DNA from: Ruminococcaceae bacterium UBA3818
GTDB lineage: Bacteria; Bacillota; Clostridia; Oscillospirales; Ruminococcaceae
Length of the DNA stretch: 64,000 bases
Direction of reading: 5' to 3'
NCBI GenBank assembly: GCA_002369315.1
Contig: DFDW01000036.1
Location: forward strand, 21,514 to 85,513
The position numbers were made by a program, and so were the translations under genes. A model generated the notes under the pieces. That model saw only the letters and a program-made list of their open reading frames with translations, was not told the origin of the DNA and did not search any database. Within the stretch, counting starts at the first letter, position 1, and every line of letters begins with the position of its first letter. Of the stretch, positions 18,161-26,823 are shown one piece after another.

Positions 18161-20044
18161 ATGATTTCCGATTGGGTGGCAACGGTATTTACTGTTATTC
18201 TGGTGGCGATAGCGCTTTTCATTATCTGGAGTCTGAAGATGCGCTATCTTCCGCTGATCCACAAATTATATTTGGGAATCGCGATCTCATTTGGCATTTG
18301 GCTGGCGGCACTTTTGTGTATGAAATACACCGATCCGGCCAACATGAAAATGCTTTGGATATGGGACTCTTTTACCTATATCGGCGTCGCGTTTTCTCCG
18401 GCGTTCACCCTTTGCATCGCTTTGGTATTCACCAAAGGCTGGGAGCGGATGCGCCCTTTGGGATGGGCCACCTTTATCGTGCCGGTGCTGACGAATATCA
18501 TTGTTTGGACCAACCCGATTCATCATCTGCAGTACCGGGTGTTTTCGGTAGTCAAAAGCGAGATCGTGTTCGGCCCTTATATTTATCTTTCCGGCATCTA
18601 TACCTATTTTTGCCTGATTGCCGGCATGATCCTGATGATCAGCTTTGCAATCAAAAATGACAGCCGTTTGTATTTAAAGCAATGCGTTCTTTTCTCCCTT
18701 GGCGGTCTCGTCCCCCTGGTAGTCAGCTCGCTTGCGACTTTCGGACCGGCCAGCATTCCAATCACGGCCACGCCCTTGAGCTTCGTGGCAACGGTTGCCT
18801 GCAACGGAATCGCCATTTACCAGCTGCACCTGCTGGACATCAAGCCAATCGCGACGCAGCATATTCTGGACTGGATTACCGATTGCTATCTGGTGCTCAG
18901 TGACGAAGGGCTGGTCATTACATACAATAAGCCTTTTGAGGAGATTTTTGCCTCCCGTTTTGGCATTTCGGAAAATCATTACCTGTCCGAAAGCGTGCAG
19001 GAAGAGGATGTGGAGAAAAAAAAGGCGGTCTACAATCTGCTGACCGCCATCGAGTCCTGCCGGCAAAGCGAATCCGCCGTCTCCTATGAACAGGCGGTAG
19101 GCGTTTATGAAGGGGACATGTATAAAAAGAATTACTACATTACCGATGTAACGCCGTTAAACATTCACGAAAAGCTTTCCGGCTTCGTGGTCATTTACAA
19201 AGACATCACACAGCTGAAAAAGAGCATGCAGCAGCTGCAGGACAGCCAGACGAGGATGATGGAACAAGAGCGTATGGCTTTTTTGGGACAGATGATGGGC
19301 GGCGTGGCGCACAACCTGAAAACGCCGATCATGAGCATATCCGGGTGTATTTCCGCCGTGGAAGATCTGGTGGAGGAATGTGCCAGCAGCTTGGGCGACG
19401 AAGAGGTAACGGCGGACGATTACCGGGAGATTTACGCAGAGATGGGCGAATGGTTCCAGCGAATCCGTGAGGCGACCGCTTATATGTCGGACATCATTAC
19501 AGCGATCAAAGGGCAGGCTACAACGGCAAATCTTTCTGAGTCGACCGCCTTTACGATTGACGAACTGGTCGGCCGTTCACGGCTTCTGATGCGCCATGAA
19601 CTGCAAAGCGGCAACTGCACGCTGGAGGTGGAAGGCGAAGAGAAAAGCCGGGACATTGTTTTGCACGGGGATATCAACAATCTGGTCCAGGTGCTGAACA
19701 ACCTGCTGTCCAACGCGATCTATGCGCAGAAGCAGTCCGGCGGCGGCGTGATTACAATCGGCATTAAGCAGGATGGAGATTTCCTGAAAATTTATGTCAA
19801 AGACACCGGGCCGGGTGTTAAGCCGCAGGTGAAAAGGCGTTTGTTCAAAGAAATGATCACCAGCAAAGGAACGATGGGTACCGGGCTGGGACTGTATATT
19901 TCCAACACCGTGGTCCGCGGAAAATTCGGCGGAAGCATGTGGGCGGAAGACAATCCGGGCGGCGGCGCGATTTTTGGCATGTCAATTCCCTTATCCGCTG
20001 TTTCGGAAGCGCAATTCAATGAGAAAGGAGGGAGCAGACAATGA
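18161..20044 (+). CDS. 7TM-type membrane sensor histidine kinase in the NRPS operon
   Basis: The 627-residue protein has about seven hydrophobic helices in the first 220 residues (the HisKA_7TM-like arrangement), then a PAS-like region (about 235-350, CYLVLSDEGLVITYNKPFEE). A phosphoacceptor box GGVAHNLKTPIMSISG and an ATPase domain with NNLLSNAIYAQ, DTGPGV and GTGLGLYI follow. The H-box reads AHNLKTP rather than SHELRTP. It starts 14 bases after the NRPS stop, behind GGGGGA, and its stop overlaps the next start (ATGA), so NRPS, kinase and regulator are probably one transcript. It may sense the peptide product or a related hydrophobic signal; that is inference. Confidence 0.92.
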   Translation: MISDWVATVFTVILVAIALFIIWSLKMRYLPLIHKLYLGIAISFGIWLAALLCMKYTDPANMKMLWIWDSFTYIGVAFSPAFTLCIALVFTKGWERMRPLGWATFIVPVLTNIIVWTNPIHHLQYRVFSVVKSEIVFGPYIYLSGIYTYFCLIAGMILMISFAIKNDSRLYLKQCVLFSLGGLVPLVVSSLATFGPASIPITATPLSFVATVACNGIAIYQLHLLDIKPIATQHILDWITDCYLVLSDEGLVITYNKPFEEIFASRFGISENHYLSESVQEEDVEKKKAVYNLLTAIESCRQSESAVSYEQAVGVYEGDMYKKNYYITDVTPLNIHEKLSGFVVIYKDITQLKKSMQQLQDSQTRMMEQERMAFLGQMMGGVAHNLKTPIMSISGCISAVEDLVEECASSLGDEEVTADDYREIYAEMGEWFQRIREATAYMSDIITAIKGQATTANLSESTAFTIDELVGRSRLLMRHELQSGNCTLEVEGEEKSRDIVLHGDINNLVQVLNNLLSNAIYAQKQSGGGVITIGIKQDGDFLKIYVKDTGPGVKPQVKRRLFKEMITSKGTMGTGLGLYISNTVVRGKFGGSMWAEDNPGGGAIFGMSIPLSAVSEAQFNEKGGSRQ

Positions 20045-21540
20045 GAAAACACCAAAAAGTAGTGGATATTACCAACAGCTATTCGATTTTGGCTTTGGAT
20101 GACGATCCTACCATGACTTTAACGCTGCAAACCTATTTTCAGCGTTCCGGCTATCACGTAGACGTAGAAAACGATCCCTACAAAGCCATTGAGCGGGTGC
20201 GAAACGGCCATTATGACATTCTGCTCCTGGACTTTTTGATGACACCGATCTGCGGCGACCAGGTCGTGGAACAGATCCGCAGCTTTAATCAGGATTTGTT
20301 TATCATTCTGCTTACCGGCCATAAAAGCTTGGCGCCGCCGATCAAAACCATCCGCGATCTGGAAATTCAGGGATATTATGAGAAAAGCGACCGGTTCGAC
20401 CAATTGGAGCTTCTGGTGGAGTCCTGCATCAAATCGATCAAGCAGATGCGCACCATCCAAAACTATCAGAAAGGCCTGACGAAAATCACAGAGGACATGC
20501 CGCGGATTTACGGCCTGCGGGAGCGGAAAGAAATTGCGGATAAGCTGCTGCAGACGGCAAAAGATTTGATGGATGGCCAAAGCGTTTATTTGGCGCTTCG
20601 GCGGGAAAGCCTTTTGGACAAATCGGCAGTGGAACCGGACGAACCTTACTTTCTCCGCTCGATGGGAGAGGCGCCTTCTTTGGAAGAGGTAATACAGCTT
20701 TCAGAGCGGGTACTACGGCAGGAAGCGGTTCAGGAAGATGGGGACTGGGTCGTCGCGCCGATTGTCAATGAAAAAGAGATCGTCGGCTCTCTGGGCGTTC
20801 GAATCGAAGGTGCTCCCCAGTATTACCAGCGCCAATTGTTGGGCATTTTCGCAAGGCAGGCCTCGTCCGCTATCTGGAACGGGATGCTGCAGCGGCTTTT
20901 GATTGAGAAAAATGAAGAACTGGTTAAAGCCAACAACATTCTGCGGGAGAACTACACCCAGATCATCAGCGCCATGCGCCTGCTGGTGGATACAAAAGAC
21001 ATTTATACCCGCGGCCATTCCGACCGGGTGGCCTATTATGCGGTACGCATTGCCCGTGAAATGGGGAAAGATCAAGCTTTCTGCGAACAGCTGCATGTGG
21101 CGGGATTATTCCATGACATCGGAAAAATCGGTGTGCCGGACAACATTCTGCTGAAGGATGGGAGACTGACCGAAGAGGAATACGCCAAAATCAAAGAGCA
21201 CCCGGCCGCCGGCGCGAAGATCCTTTCTTCGCTGACCCGGTTTCAGCCGATCGTACCCATTATTCGCGCCCATCATGAAAGGATAGACGGAAAAGGTTAT
21301 CCCGATGGACTCCGCGGAGCACAGATCCCGCTGGAGGCGAGGATCATCGCGGTAGCGGATTCTTACGACGCAATGACTTCCAACCGGCGTTACCGGTCCA
21401 GCCTGGGCGAGGAAAAAGCCGTCAAAGAGTTGATTGCCGGCAAGGGCAGCCAGTTCGACGGAGAGCTTGTGGATTGGTTCTTGCGGGTTTTGCAGGATAA
21501 AGAGACATTGAAAAAAGATTTGGCTGGTCTGGAAGACTAG
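20041..21540 (+). CDS. Response regulator with HD-GYP phosphodiesterase output
   Basis: The 499-residue protein has an N-terminal receiver (LDDDPTMTLTL, phosphoacceptor Asp in ILLLDFLMTP, LLTGHKS), a middle GAF-like region (about 165-290) and a C-terminal HD-GYP domain. The HD-GYP part contains GHSDRVAYYAV, LFHDIGKIGVPD and HHERIDGKGYPDGL, so the metal-binding and GYP residues are intact. HD-GYP proteins hydrolyse cyclic di-GMP. It overlaps the kinase gene by four bases, which implies translational coupling and a cognate pair. No DNA-binding domain is present, so its output is likely second-messenger turnover rather than direct transcription control. Confidence 0.93.
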   Translation: MRKHQKVVDITNSYSILALDDDPTMTLTLQTYFQRSGYHVDVENDPYKAIERVRNGHYDILLLDFLMTPICGDQVVEQIRSFNQDLFIILLTGHKSLAPPIKTIRDLEIQGYYEKSDRFDQLELLVESCIKSIKQMRTIQNYQKGLTKITEDMPRIYGLRERKEIADKLLQTAKDLMDGQSVYLALRRESLLDKSAVEPDEPYFLRSMGEAPSLEEVIQLSERVLRQEAVQEDGDWVVAPIVNEKEIVGSLGVRIEGAPQYYQRQLLGIFARQASSAIWNGMLQRLLIEKNEELVKANNILRENYTQIISAMRLLVDTKDIYTRGHSDRVAYYAVRIAREMGKDQAFCEQLHVAGLFHDIGKIGVPDNILLKDGRLTEEEYAKIKEHPAAGAKILSSLTRFQPIVPIIRAHHERIDGKGYPDGLRGAQIPLEARIIAVADSYDAMTSNRRYRSSLGEEKAVKELIAGKGSQFDGELVDWFLRVLQDKETLKKDLAGLED

Positions 21541-21598
21541 ATACGGGCTGCTTTTAGCGGACAAAGACCGGAGTTCTTGAAATACAGGAGGAGCAAAT

Positions 21599-23257
21599 AT
21601 GAAAAGAGTCCCGTTGAACAAGGCTGATTATTACGAAACGTTCCCTTCCTATCTGGATGGGATTTCCCGCAAATTCGGGGAGAAACCGGCCATTACTTAT
21701 TTTACCAGAGCGAAAGAGCCGGTTACCGCCAGTTATGCGCAGGTGACGCAGCAGGCGCTTTGCGCGGCTCATGCGCTGAAGGCGCGGGGATATGCCGGAA
21801 AGCATCTGGCTATTGTGGCAGAGAACTGCTATGATTGGCTGGTGGCATATTTGGCGATTGCCAGCGCCGGCGCGGCGGCAGTCTGTATCGATGTGGAACA
21901 GTCGGATGAGAATATTCGCCAAATGATTTCGCAGGCAGACGCCGTGGGTGTGTTTGCTTCCGATACCTATCTGCCGATCTGCCGGCAAACGGAGGAAGAA
22001 GCCGCTGCGTGGGATTTGTTTTTGCTGGGCGAATCTTCCAAGGAACAGGTGAGCATTCAGGATTTATGCCGTGAGGGGCAGCCTCTGATGGAGCAGAAAG
22101 AGAATCGGATTGACGGTTTGGCCTGTGACCCTGCGGCAACGGCATCCATTGTTTATACATCGGGTACCACAAGCCTATCCAAACCGGTTATGCTCAGCCA
22201 TCGGGCGATTTTGTATAACGCAGGCGACGCGATTCGGGATGTAGACGCCGGTCCGCGGGTGTTTTCGTCTTTGCCTTTTTACCATTCTTACGGGATGACC
22301 GGCGCGGTATTGGATACGCTGGTGCGCGGTGCGGAACTTTGCATTAACGGGGATTTAAAAACCATGATGCGGGACTTGTATCTGTCCCAGCCGGACTCTA
22401 TGATCACCGTTCCGCTGGTCGTGGAAATGTTGTATAAACAGTTGTGGCTCAGCGCGGAAAAAGAGGGAAAGGCCAAGCAATTGCGAAGCCTTTTAAAGAT
22501 GTGCAGAATTTTGAAAAAACTGCATTTGCCGTGGGAAAATAAAACGTTGTCCGATATCCGGCAAAAGATGGTGGGCAGCCTGCATGTCATTGTCAGCGGC
22601 GGCGCCCATCTGGAGAAAAAAATCTGTGAGGATTTTGAGTTATTTGGCATCCAGATCCTGCAAGGATATGGGATCACCGAATGTGCGCCGATGGTATCTA
22701 CCAACGGCAACAAATACTGTAAAATGGGCTCGGTAGGCCTGGTGCTGGATCACTATCAGGTTAAAATCGTAGAAGACGAGATCTGGGTAAAGGGAACGTC
22801 TTTGATGAATGGGTATTATAAACAGCCCCAGCAGACAAAAGAGGTCATGACCGAAGACGGATGGTTTAAAACCGGAGACTTGGGGTATCTGGACAAGGAT
22901 GGATTTTTGTATATCACCGGGCGGAAAAAGAATCTGATCGTCTTTAAAAACGGGAAGAAGGTTTCGCCGGAAAAGCTGGAAGAACAGCTTCTGAAAATCC
23001 CGATGGTGAAAGAGGTCATGGTGTATGGCGCGGCCAATGGCTCTTCCGCCGATACGGTAGTGGTGGCCGCCAGCATCTATCCGGATCCGGAATTGTCCAA
23101 AGGTATGTCTTCCTACGAAATTTTAGAGCATCTGCAATCGAAAATCGACCAATTGAATGCAACGCTTCCTTTGTTCCAGCAGATTCAGATGATTACGATT
23201 CGGGACCAGGAATTTACAAAAACAGCGTCGAAAAAAATTAAGCGGCATACGGTTTGA
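21599..23257 (+). CDS. AMP-dependent acyl ligase (acyl-CoA synthetase-like)
   Basis: The 552-residue member of the ANL superfamily has YTSGTTSLSKPVMLSH (P-loop), LQGYGITECAPM, WFKTGDLGYLDKDGF and ITGRKKNLIVFKNGKKV, and ends TASKKIKRHTV with the likely catalytic lysine. It resembles long-chain fatty acyl ligases more than NRPS adenylation domains. It follows the HD-GYP gene by 58 bases behind AGGAGGAG. With the free-standing carrier protein after it and the N-terminal C domain of the NRPS, it most likely activates an acyl starter as acyl-AMP and loads it onto the carrier. A CoA-forming activity is the alternative. Confidence 0.9.
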   Translation: MKRVPLNKADYYETFPSYLDGISRKFGEKPAITYFTRAKEPVTASYAQVTQQALCAAHALKARGYAGKHLAIVAENCYDWLVAYLAIASAGAAAVCIDVEQSDENIRQMISQADAVGVFASDTYLPICRQTEEEAAAWDLFLLGESSKEQVSIQDLCREGQPLMEQKENRIDGLACDPAATASIVYTSGTTSLSKPVMLSHRAILYNAGDAIRDVDAGPRVFSSLPFYHSYGMTGAVLDTLVRGAELCINGDLKTMMRDLYLSQPDSMITVPLVVEMLYKQLWLSAEKEGKAKQLRSLLKMCRILKKLHLPWENKTLSDIRQKMVGSLHVIVSGGAHLEKKICEDFELFGIQILQGYGITECAPMVSTNGNKYCKMGSVGLVLDHYQVKIVEDEIWVKGTSLMNGYYKQPQQTKEVMTEDGWFKTGDLGYLDKDGFLYITGRKKNLIVFKNGKKVSPEKLEEQLLKIPMVKEVMVYGAANGSSADTVVVAASIYPDPELSKGMSSYEILEHLQSKIDQLNATLPLFQQIQMITIRDQEFTKTASKKIKRHTV

Positions 23258-23314
23258 GTTGGGAGTTCCGCTGCAACAGTGATAGAAAGTGTGCCGGGTG
23301 TTGCGGACAGGGAC

Positions 23315-23343
23315 TTGCATATTTTGGAAATTTATAGTATAAT
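23315..23343 (+). promoter_or_regulatory. Internal promoter for ACP and PPTase
   Basis: TTGCAT, a 17-base spacer and a perfect TATAAT precede the carrier-protein gene by about 55 bases, so the last two genes of the cluster can be expressed apart from the NRPS transcript. Confidence 0.65.
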
Positions 23344-23398
23344 TTGCGATATGGAATAATCAGGAAATTTGTTGTCGCAAAAGGAGTAAAAAAGCAGT

Positions 23399-23626
23399 AT
23401 GTTGGAAATTATCCAGAAAATCATTTTTGAGGTTACCGGAAAAAGCGAAGTTACGATCGATACCGATTTTGTGCGTGACTTGGAGCTGAACTCTTTTGAC
23501 GTGATGAATATCGTGTGTGCTTTTGAAGAATATTTCCAGACGACCATCCCAACCCGCGATGTGTGGAAGCTGCATCAGGTTCGGGATGTCATTGAATACG
23601 CGAGAGAACGCGGCTTGGAGGAATAG
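23399..23626 (+). CDS. Free-standing acyl carrier protein
   Basis: The 75-residue acidic protein has the carrier fold pattern, with the phosphopantetheine site DLELNSFDVMNIV (Ser in LNSFD). Helix 2-3 features follow (FEEYFQTTIPTRDV). It is not the fatty-acid-synthase ACP type (DSL motif). It lies between the acyl ligase and the phosphopantetheinyl transferase, so it probably carries the acyl starter to the first C domain of the NRPS. AAGGAG lies about 13 bases before the ATG, slightly far. It has its own promoter. Confidence 0.88.
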   Translation: MLEIIQKIIFEVTGKSEVTIDTDFVRDLELNSFDVMNIVCAFEEYFQTTIPTRDVWKLHQVRDVIEYARERGLEE

Positions 23627-23630
23627 CCGG

Positions 23631-24179
23631 GTGGCGGAGGTTACGATTTACTGGTACGGCCCGAAACGCCCTTCCTCCCGTCAGTGTTTGGTTCGATGCG
23701 CCGCTTTGTTCAGCGGGGAATCGCCGGAAGGGGCGGAAGCATCCTGGCCAGTGGAGCGGGAGGAACGGGGAAAACCCTTTTTTCCCAACCATCCGCAGGT
23801 ACACTGTTCGGTTACTCACAGCGGCGATTATTGGCTCGGCGCCTTTTGTACCCAGCAGGTGGGAATCGACCTGCAGATCCACAAGCCGGGGCGCCTGGCG
23901 GCGTTGTCGCATCGCTTTTTCCATCCGGAAGAAGACCGCTATCTGCAAAGGGCCGGTTTTGCGGATTTTTACCGGGTCTGGGCGGCGAAAGAGAGTTTTG
24001 TCAAGTTTTCTGGAGAGGGAATCGGCGGGAACTTCGGGCGATTTTCCGTTGCAGGGCAGCAGGGGCTTTTGCCGGAGGTAGATGGGCTGCAGCTCCGATT
24101 TGTTCCGTTCCGCTGCGATTATACGCTGTGCGTGTGCGCGCGGGAAATTTCTTCGGTTTTGCTTTTGCCGGGAAAATGA
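23631..24179 (+). CDS. Sfp-type 4'-phosphopantetheinyl transferase
   Basis: The 182-residue protein has the Sfp signatures: HCSVTHSGDYWLG, VGIDLQ and FYRVWAAKESFVKFSGEG (magnesium- and CoA-binding residues Asp, Glu and Lys). Sfp enzymes transfer phosphopantetheine from CoA to the serine of carrier domains, here Ser 992 and 2078 of the NRPS and the free ACP. GTG at 23631 is chosen because GGAGG inside the ACP stop region precedes it by 9 bases; the longer upstream frame overlaps the ACP in another frame. At 182 residues it is shorter than Sfp itself (about 224). Confidence 0.9.
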   Translation: MAEVTIYWYGPKRPSSRQCLVRCAALFSGESPEGAEASWPVEREERGKPFFPNHPQVHCSVTHSGDYWLGAFCTQQVGIDLQIHKPGRLAALSHRFFHPEEDRYLQRAGFADFYRVWAAKESFVKFSGEGIGGNFGRFSVAGQQGLLPEVDGLQLRFVPFRCDYTLCVCAREISSVLLLPGK

Positions 24180-24256
24180 TTCACAATCACAATATCGTTT
24201 AACCGCTTACAACGTGTGAGCGGAATAACAGATTAAGATGTGAGAATAAAAAATGA

Positions 24257-24290
24257 GAAAACCCCGCGTGAATATTCACGCGGGGTTTTC
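24257..24290. terminator. Perfectly palindromic bidirectional terminator ending the cluster
   Basis: GAAAACCCCGCGTGAAT is followed directly by its exact complement, giving a 34-base perfect palindrome with A and T runs at the ends. It separates the PPTase from a convergent broken gene. Confidence 0.9.
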
Positions 24291-24314
24291 TGACAATGAA
24301 TCGGGAATAGGATA

Positions 24315-24842
24315 TTATTTCTTTGGTTCAATGATGATCATTTCATCATCTTCGCCCAAAAAGTTGAGCGGTTCTTCGCCGGTGATTGGATTTACCGCAA
24401 CAGCATATTCTTTCATTTCTTCGACGGACATAACATAATAAGCATACTGCTTTGCAGCCGTGTCATAAACACCGAGCAAAATGGATTGACCATCTTGAAA
24501 AGCGGATGTGATCGCCTGTGTCTCTTTATTTTTTATAATGGGTAAATCCATTTGCGTCAGCGTATTGTCCGCGGGATGAAACAAAAAGGACTCTGCTCTT
24601 CCACTGTAAATAAAAATATCGTCAGTTGGCAGATGCTCTGTGAAATTAGCCGGGAAAAGGGCATCTCCATTGCCTTTCGCGACAAGCTGCAGGGAATCTT
24701 CCGATAGCTTATAGATGTTTAATTCCACCCAATCTGTAATCAAAAGATAATCACCGATTACGTGGATCTGTCCGATTTTAAAGTCATTCATATCTTCTTG
24801 CATCTCAGACATATCAACACAGCCGATTGACGTGCCATCCAA
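24315..24842 (-). pseudogene. 5'-truncated beta-propeller-like protein
   Basis: The frame encodes about 175 residues with repeated short strands (HVIGDYLLITDW, DIFIYSGRAESF, SILLGVYDTAA) ending IIIEPKK, like the last blades of an extracytoplasmic propeller or lipoprotein. The only start in frame is a TTG at 24842 without a ribosome binding site. The reading frame continues upstream past an AAGGAGGAG that serves no in-frame start, then meets TGA about 45 bases above. No signal peptide is found. It looks like the 3' remnant of a longer gene. It lies downstream of the LytTR regulator, in the same direction. Confidence 0.6.
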
Positions 24843-24928
24843 ATGATAGGTTCTTAGTTCCCAATGCTCCTCCTTTATGAATTTTTGTCAAAATCACTAA
24901 GACTGATGAATGACGAAAACAGACGCCG

Positions 24929-25627
24929 CTATTGTGCTTGCGTGATCGCTTGCTTGAGCCCGTCGTAAGCGCCGCGGGCAAGCGGAATCTGCTGCCCGTT
25001 ATCCAACAGTACAGCAGTCCGGGACAACTGCCCGATATGCTCCAACGATACGATATAAGACCGATGGCACCGGTAAAAACCTCCGTCCAACAGCTCTTCC
25101 AGATCCGACATCCGCATCCTCATTGATTCCTCTCCGTGGGACAAATGCAGACGAACGTTGTGGGAACAAGCTTCCGCATATAAAATATCCGCCGTTGGAA
25201 TCCGAACCGGCCGGCCGTTCAGCGGCAGAAGCACAGCCTTGGGTGTTCGATGCAAATTCAAGGCAGCCCGGTCCAATAACTGGAACAACTTGATATCCTG
25301 AATCGGCCGGATCAGGTAGTACAATGCGCCCACGCCGTCCCCCGCATCGGTGGGACCGGGCCGGTCAGCGCACAGGATAATTTGCACCTGGCGGTTATTT
25401 TCCCGAATTTTTCGGACTAGTTCTATATTATTTGTTCGGGCCAAGCGGATATCCAGCAGAAGGATATCTCCAAAAGGATGTTCCGCGCAGGAAGAGAGAA
25501 AGTTTTCTACGTTGGGATAGGATAGAACCTGAACCGAGAGCGCGCGCTGATCCGCCCATAGCTGTATCAATTTTGCCAAAAGGGTCGTTTGGGCCGGTTC
25601 TTTCGCACAAATGATAACGGACAGCAT
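24929..25627 (-). CDS. LytTR-family response regulator
   Basis: The 232-residue protein has an N-terminal receiver (phosphoacceptor Asp in DILLLDIRLA) and a C-terminal LytTR DNA-binding domain (ADILYAEACSHNVRLHL, DGGFYRCHRSYIVSLEHIG, LARGAYDGLK). Regulators of this AgrA/LytR type commonly control peptide signalling, bacteriocin or virulence genes. ATG at 25627 follows AAAGGAGG with 6-base spacing. No cognate kinase gene is adjacent. It may respond to a distant kinase or cross-talk with the kinase in the NRPS operon; this is speculation. It is followed by the truncated propeller gene. Confidence 0.92.
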   Translation of the reverse strand: MLSVIICAKEPAQTTLLAKLIQLWADQRALSVQVLSYPNVENFLSSCAEHPFGDILLLDIRLARTNNIELVRKIRENNRQVQIILCADRPGPTDAGDGVGALYYLIRPIQDIKLFQLLDRAALNLHRTPKAVLLPLNGRPVRIPTADILYAEACSHNVRLHLSHGEESMRMRMSDLEELLDGGFYRCHRSYIVSLEHIGQLSRTAVLLDNGQQIPLARGAYDGLKQAITQAQ

Positions 25628-25948
25628 GCGCAACCTCCTTTACTTTTTCCATTTTTTGTATTATAGCATAGGATTTTGAAAAATATGTGAAGAAAACCAA
25701 ACAGATTGGTATCGAAATAGAAAATTTATTAAAATTTAAATTTTGCGAAGAAATGTTTGAAAAATAATTTGTCGAATATGATTCTATTATATATAAATTT
25801 ACAGATATTGTATATCCATAGAATAAATAAAGATATTATGGGAAATTTATAGACTATTTTTTGAATCTGTGTAATAAGCGGTGGAAAGAGTATGATGGTT
25901 TTTGTGTGTCGCTTTTATGATTACCAATGGGGGGATAGGATGCTTTCC
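25628..25948. promoter_or_regulatory. AT-rich intergenic region with LytTR-gene promoter
   Basis: This 321-base gap is markedly AT-rich. On the minus strand an extended -10 (TGCTATAAT, -10 box at 25660-25665) precedes the LytTR gene, with no good -35, which suggests an activator-dependent promoter. One 0A-box-like TGTCGAA occurs at 25770-25776. No open frame or hairpin terminator was found; the 3' end of the MerR gene abuts on the right. Confidence 0.45.
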
Positions 25949-26755
25949 CTAACCTTCTATCCGGATTTGCAGTTCGGTAACGAATTCTTCCTCTTTCCCG
26001 GTGTAGCGGTTGTCGATGTGATACAGTTCCAGCAGATCTCCCGCCGCACACAGCTTTTGGGCGTTGATTTCACAAAGCAGCCGCTGCGCATACGATGGTG
26101 CGGCGCGATAGCTTCCGGTGTAAACCAGGCAGGCATATTTCCCGCCGGGAAGCAGAAGATCGTATTCTTTCGCGTTTGGCTCCAACAGGAAAAAAACCGA
26201 ATGGTAATGCCCAAACCGGCCGGCGCGCACCTCATCCAGACGCATCCCGGCACCGATTGCCTGCCCGCCCAGATCCCGGATGGTATCCGCATGGCGGTTG
26301 TGCAGCTTTTTGATGGCAAAATCCACCTCTTCGTCCCGGGAGATGTCCGTGTTGAACAGCAGACAGGGCCGGTCGGCGATGGAGCGGATGGTTATTTGCC
26401 CACCAGGCAGGGCGGCATATTGTTTCAGATGTTTTTGCCGTTCGGAAATGGCCCTGTCGATCTGGCGCAGCTGCCGGAGCCTTTGCCGGATCAGCTGCTG
26501 CTCCTCCGAGAGAAGGGATTGGGTATTCTTGATATTCAAATCGTCCAGATAAGCGCTGATCCGATCGGTGGAAAACCCCAGCTGCCGCAGATCCCGGATG
26601 ATCGTCAGCCGGTAAATATCCTGCAGGCTGTAAAGCCGGTAACCGTTTTCACCGCGGCGAGGCCGTATCAGACCAAGCCGTTCGTAATAGCGGAGCGTAT
26701 CGGTGCCGACGCCGTACAGCTGTGCCAACTCCTTGATCCTGTATTCGTTTTTCAT
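25949..26755 (-). CDS. MerR-family regulator with GyrI-like effector domain
   Basis: The 268-residue protein begins with a MerR winged helix (YRIKELAQLYGVGTDTLRYYERLGLI, given in parts: IKELAQLYGV, RYYERLGLI), RLYSLQDIYRL and a dimer coiled coil (QQLIRQRLRQLRQIDRAI). A C-terminal region of about 150 residues is of the GyrI/BltR effector-binding type (YACLVYTGSYR, LLELYHIDNRYTGKEEEFVTE). Such proteins bind small hydrophobic or cationic compounds and activate promoters with long spacers. GGAGG lies 5 bases before ATG 26755. The divergent promoter at 26824-26854 has a 19-base spacer, the hallmark of MerR targets, so it probably controls the YitT-family gene. Confidence 0.9.
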   Translation of the reverse strand: MKNEYRIKELAQLYGVGTDTLRYYERLGLIRPRRGENGYRLYSLQDIYRLTIIRDLRQLGFSTDRISAYLDDLNIKNTQSLLSEEQQLIRQRLRQLRQIDRAISERQKHLKQYAALPGGQITIRSIADRPCLLFNTDISRDEEVDFAIKKLHNRHADTIRDLGGQAIGAGMRLDEVRAGRFGHYHSVFFLLEPNAKEYDLLLPGGKYACLVYTGSYRAAPSYAQRLLCEINAQKLCAAGDLLELYHIDNRYTGKEEEFVTELQIRIEG

Positions 26756-26823
26756 TGCATCCTCCATATTGAAAAATCTTTCCGGCGCATAAAAACGGTA
26801 AAAGTACCGGTCCACAAAGGCTC

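Noticed and set aside
24203..24230. Sequence resembling half of the lac operator (GTGTGAGCGGAATAACA) with an imperfect CCGCTTAC/GTGTGAGCGG repeat
   Set aside because: It lies downstream of the PPTase gene, between convergent genes, with no promoter. It is more likely part of a transcript end than an operator.
25770..25776. Single 0A-box core (TGTCGAA) upstream of the LytTR gene
   Set aside because: One 7-base match is expected several times by chance in 64 kb, and there is no paired site as at spo0A.
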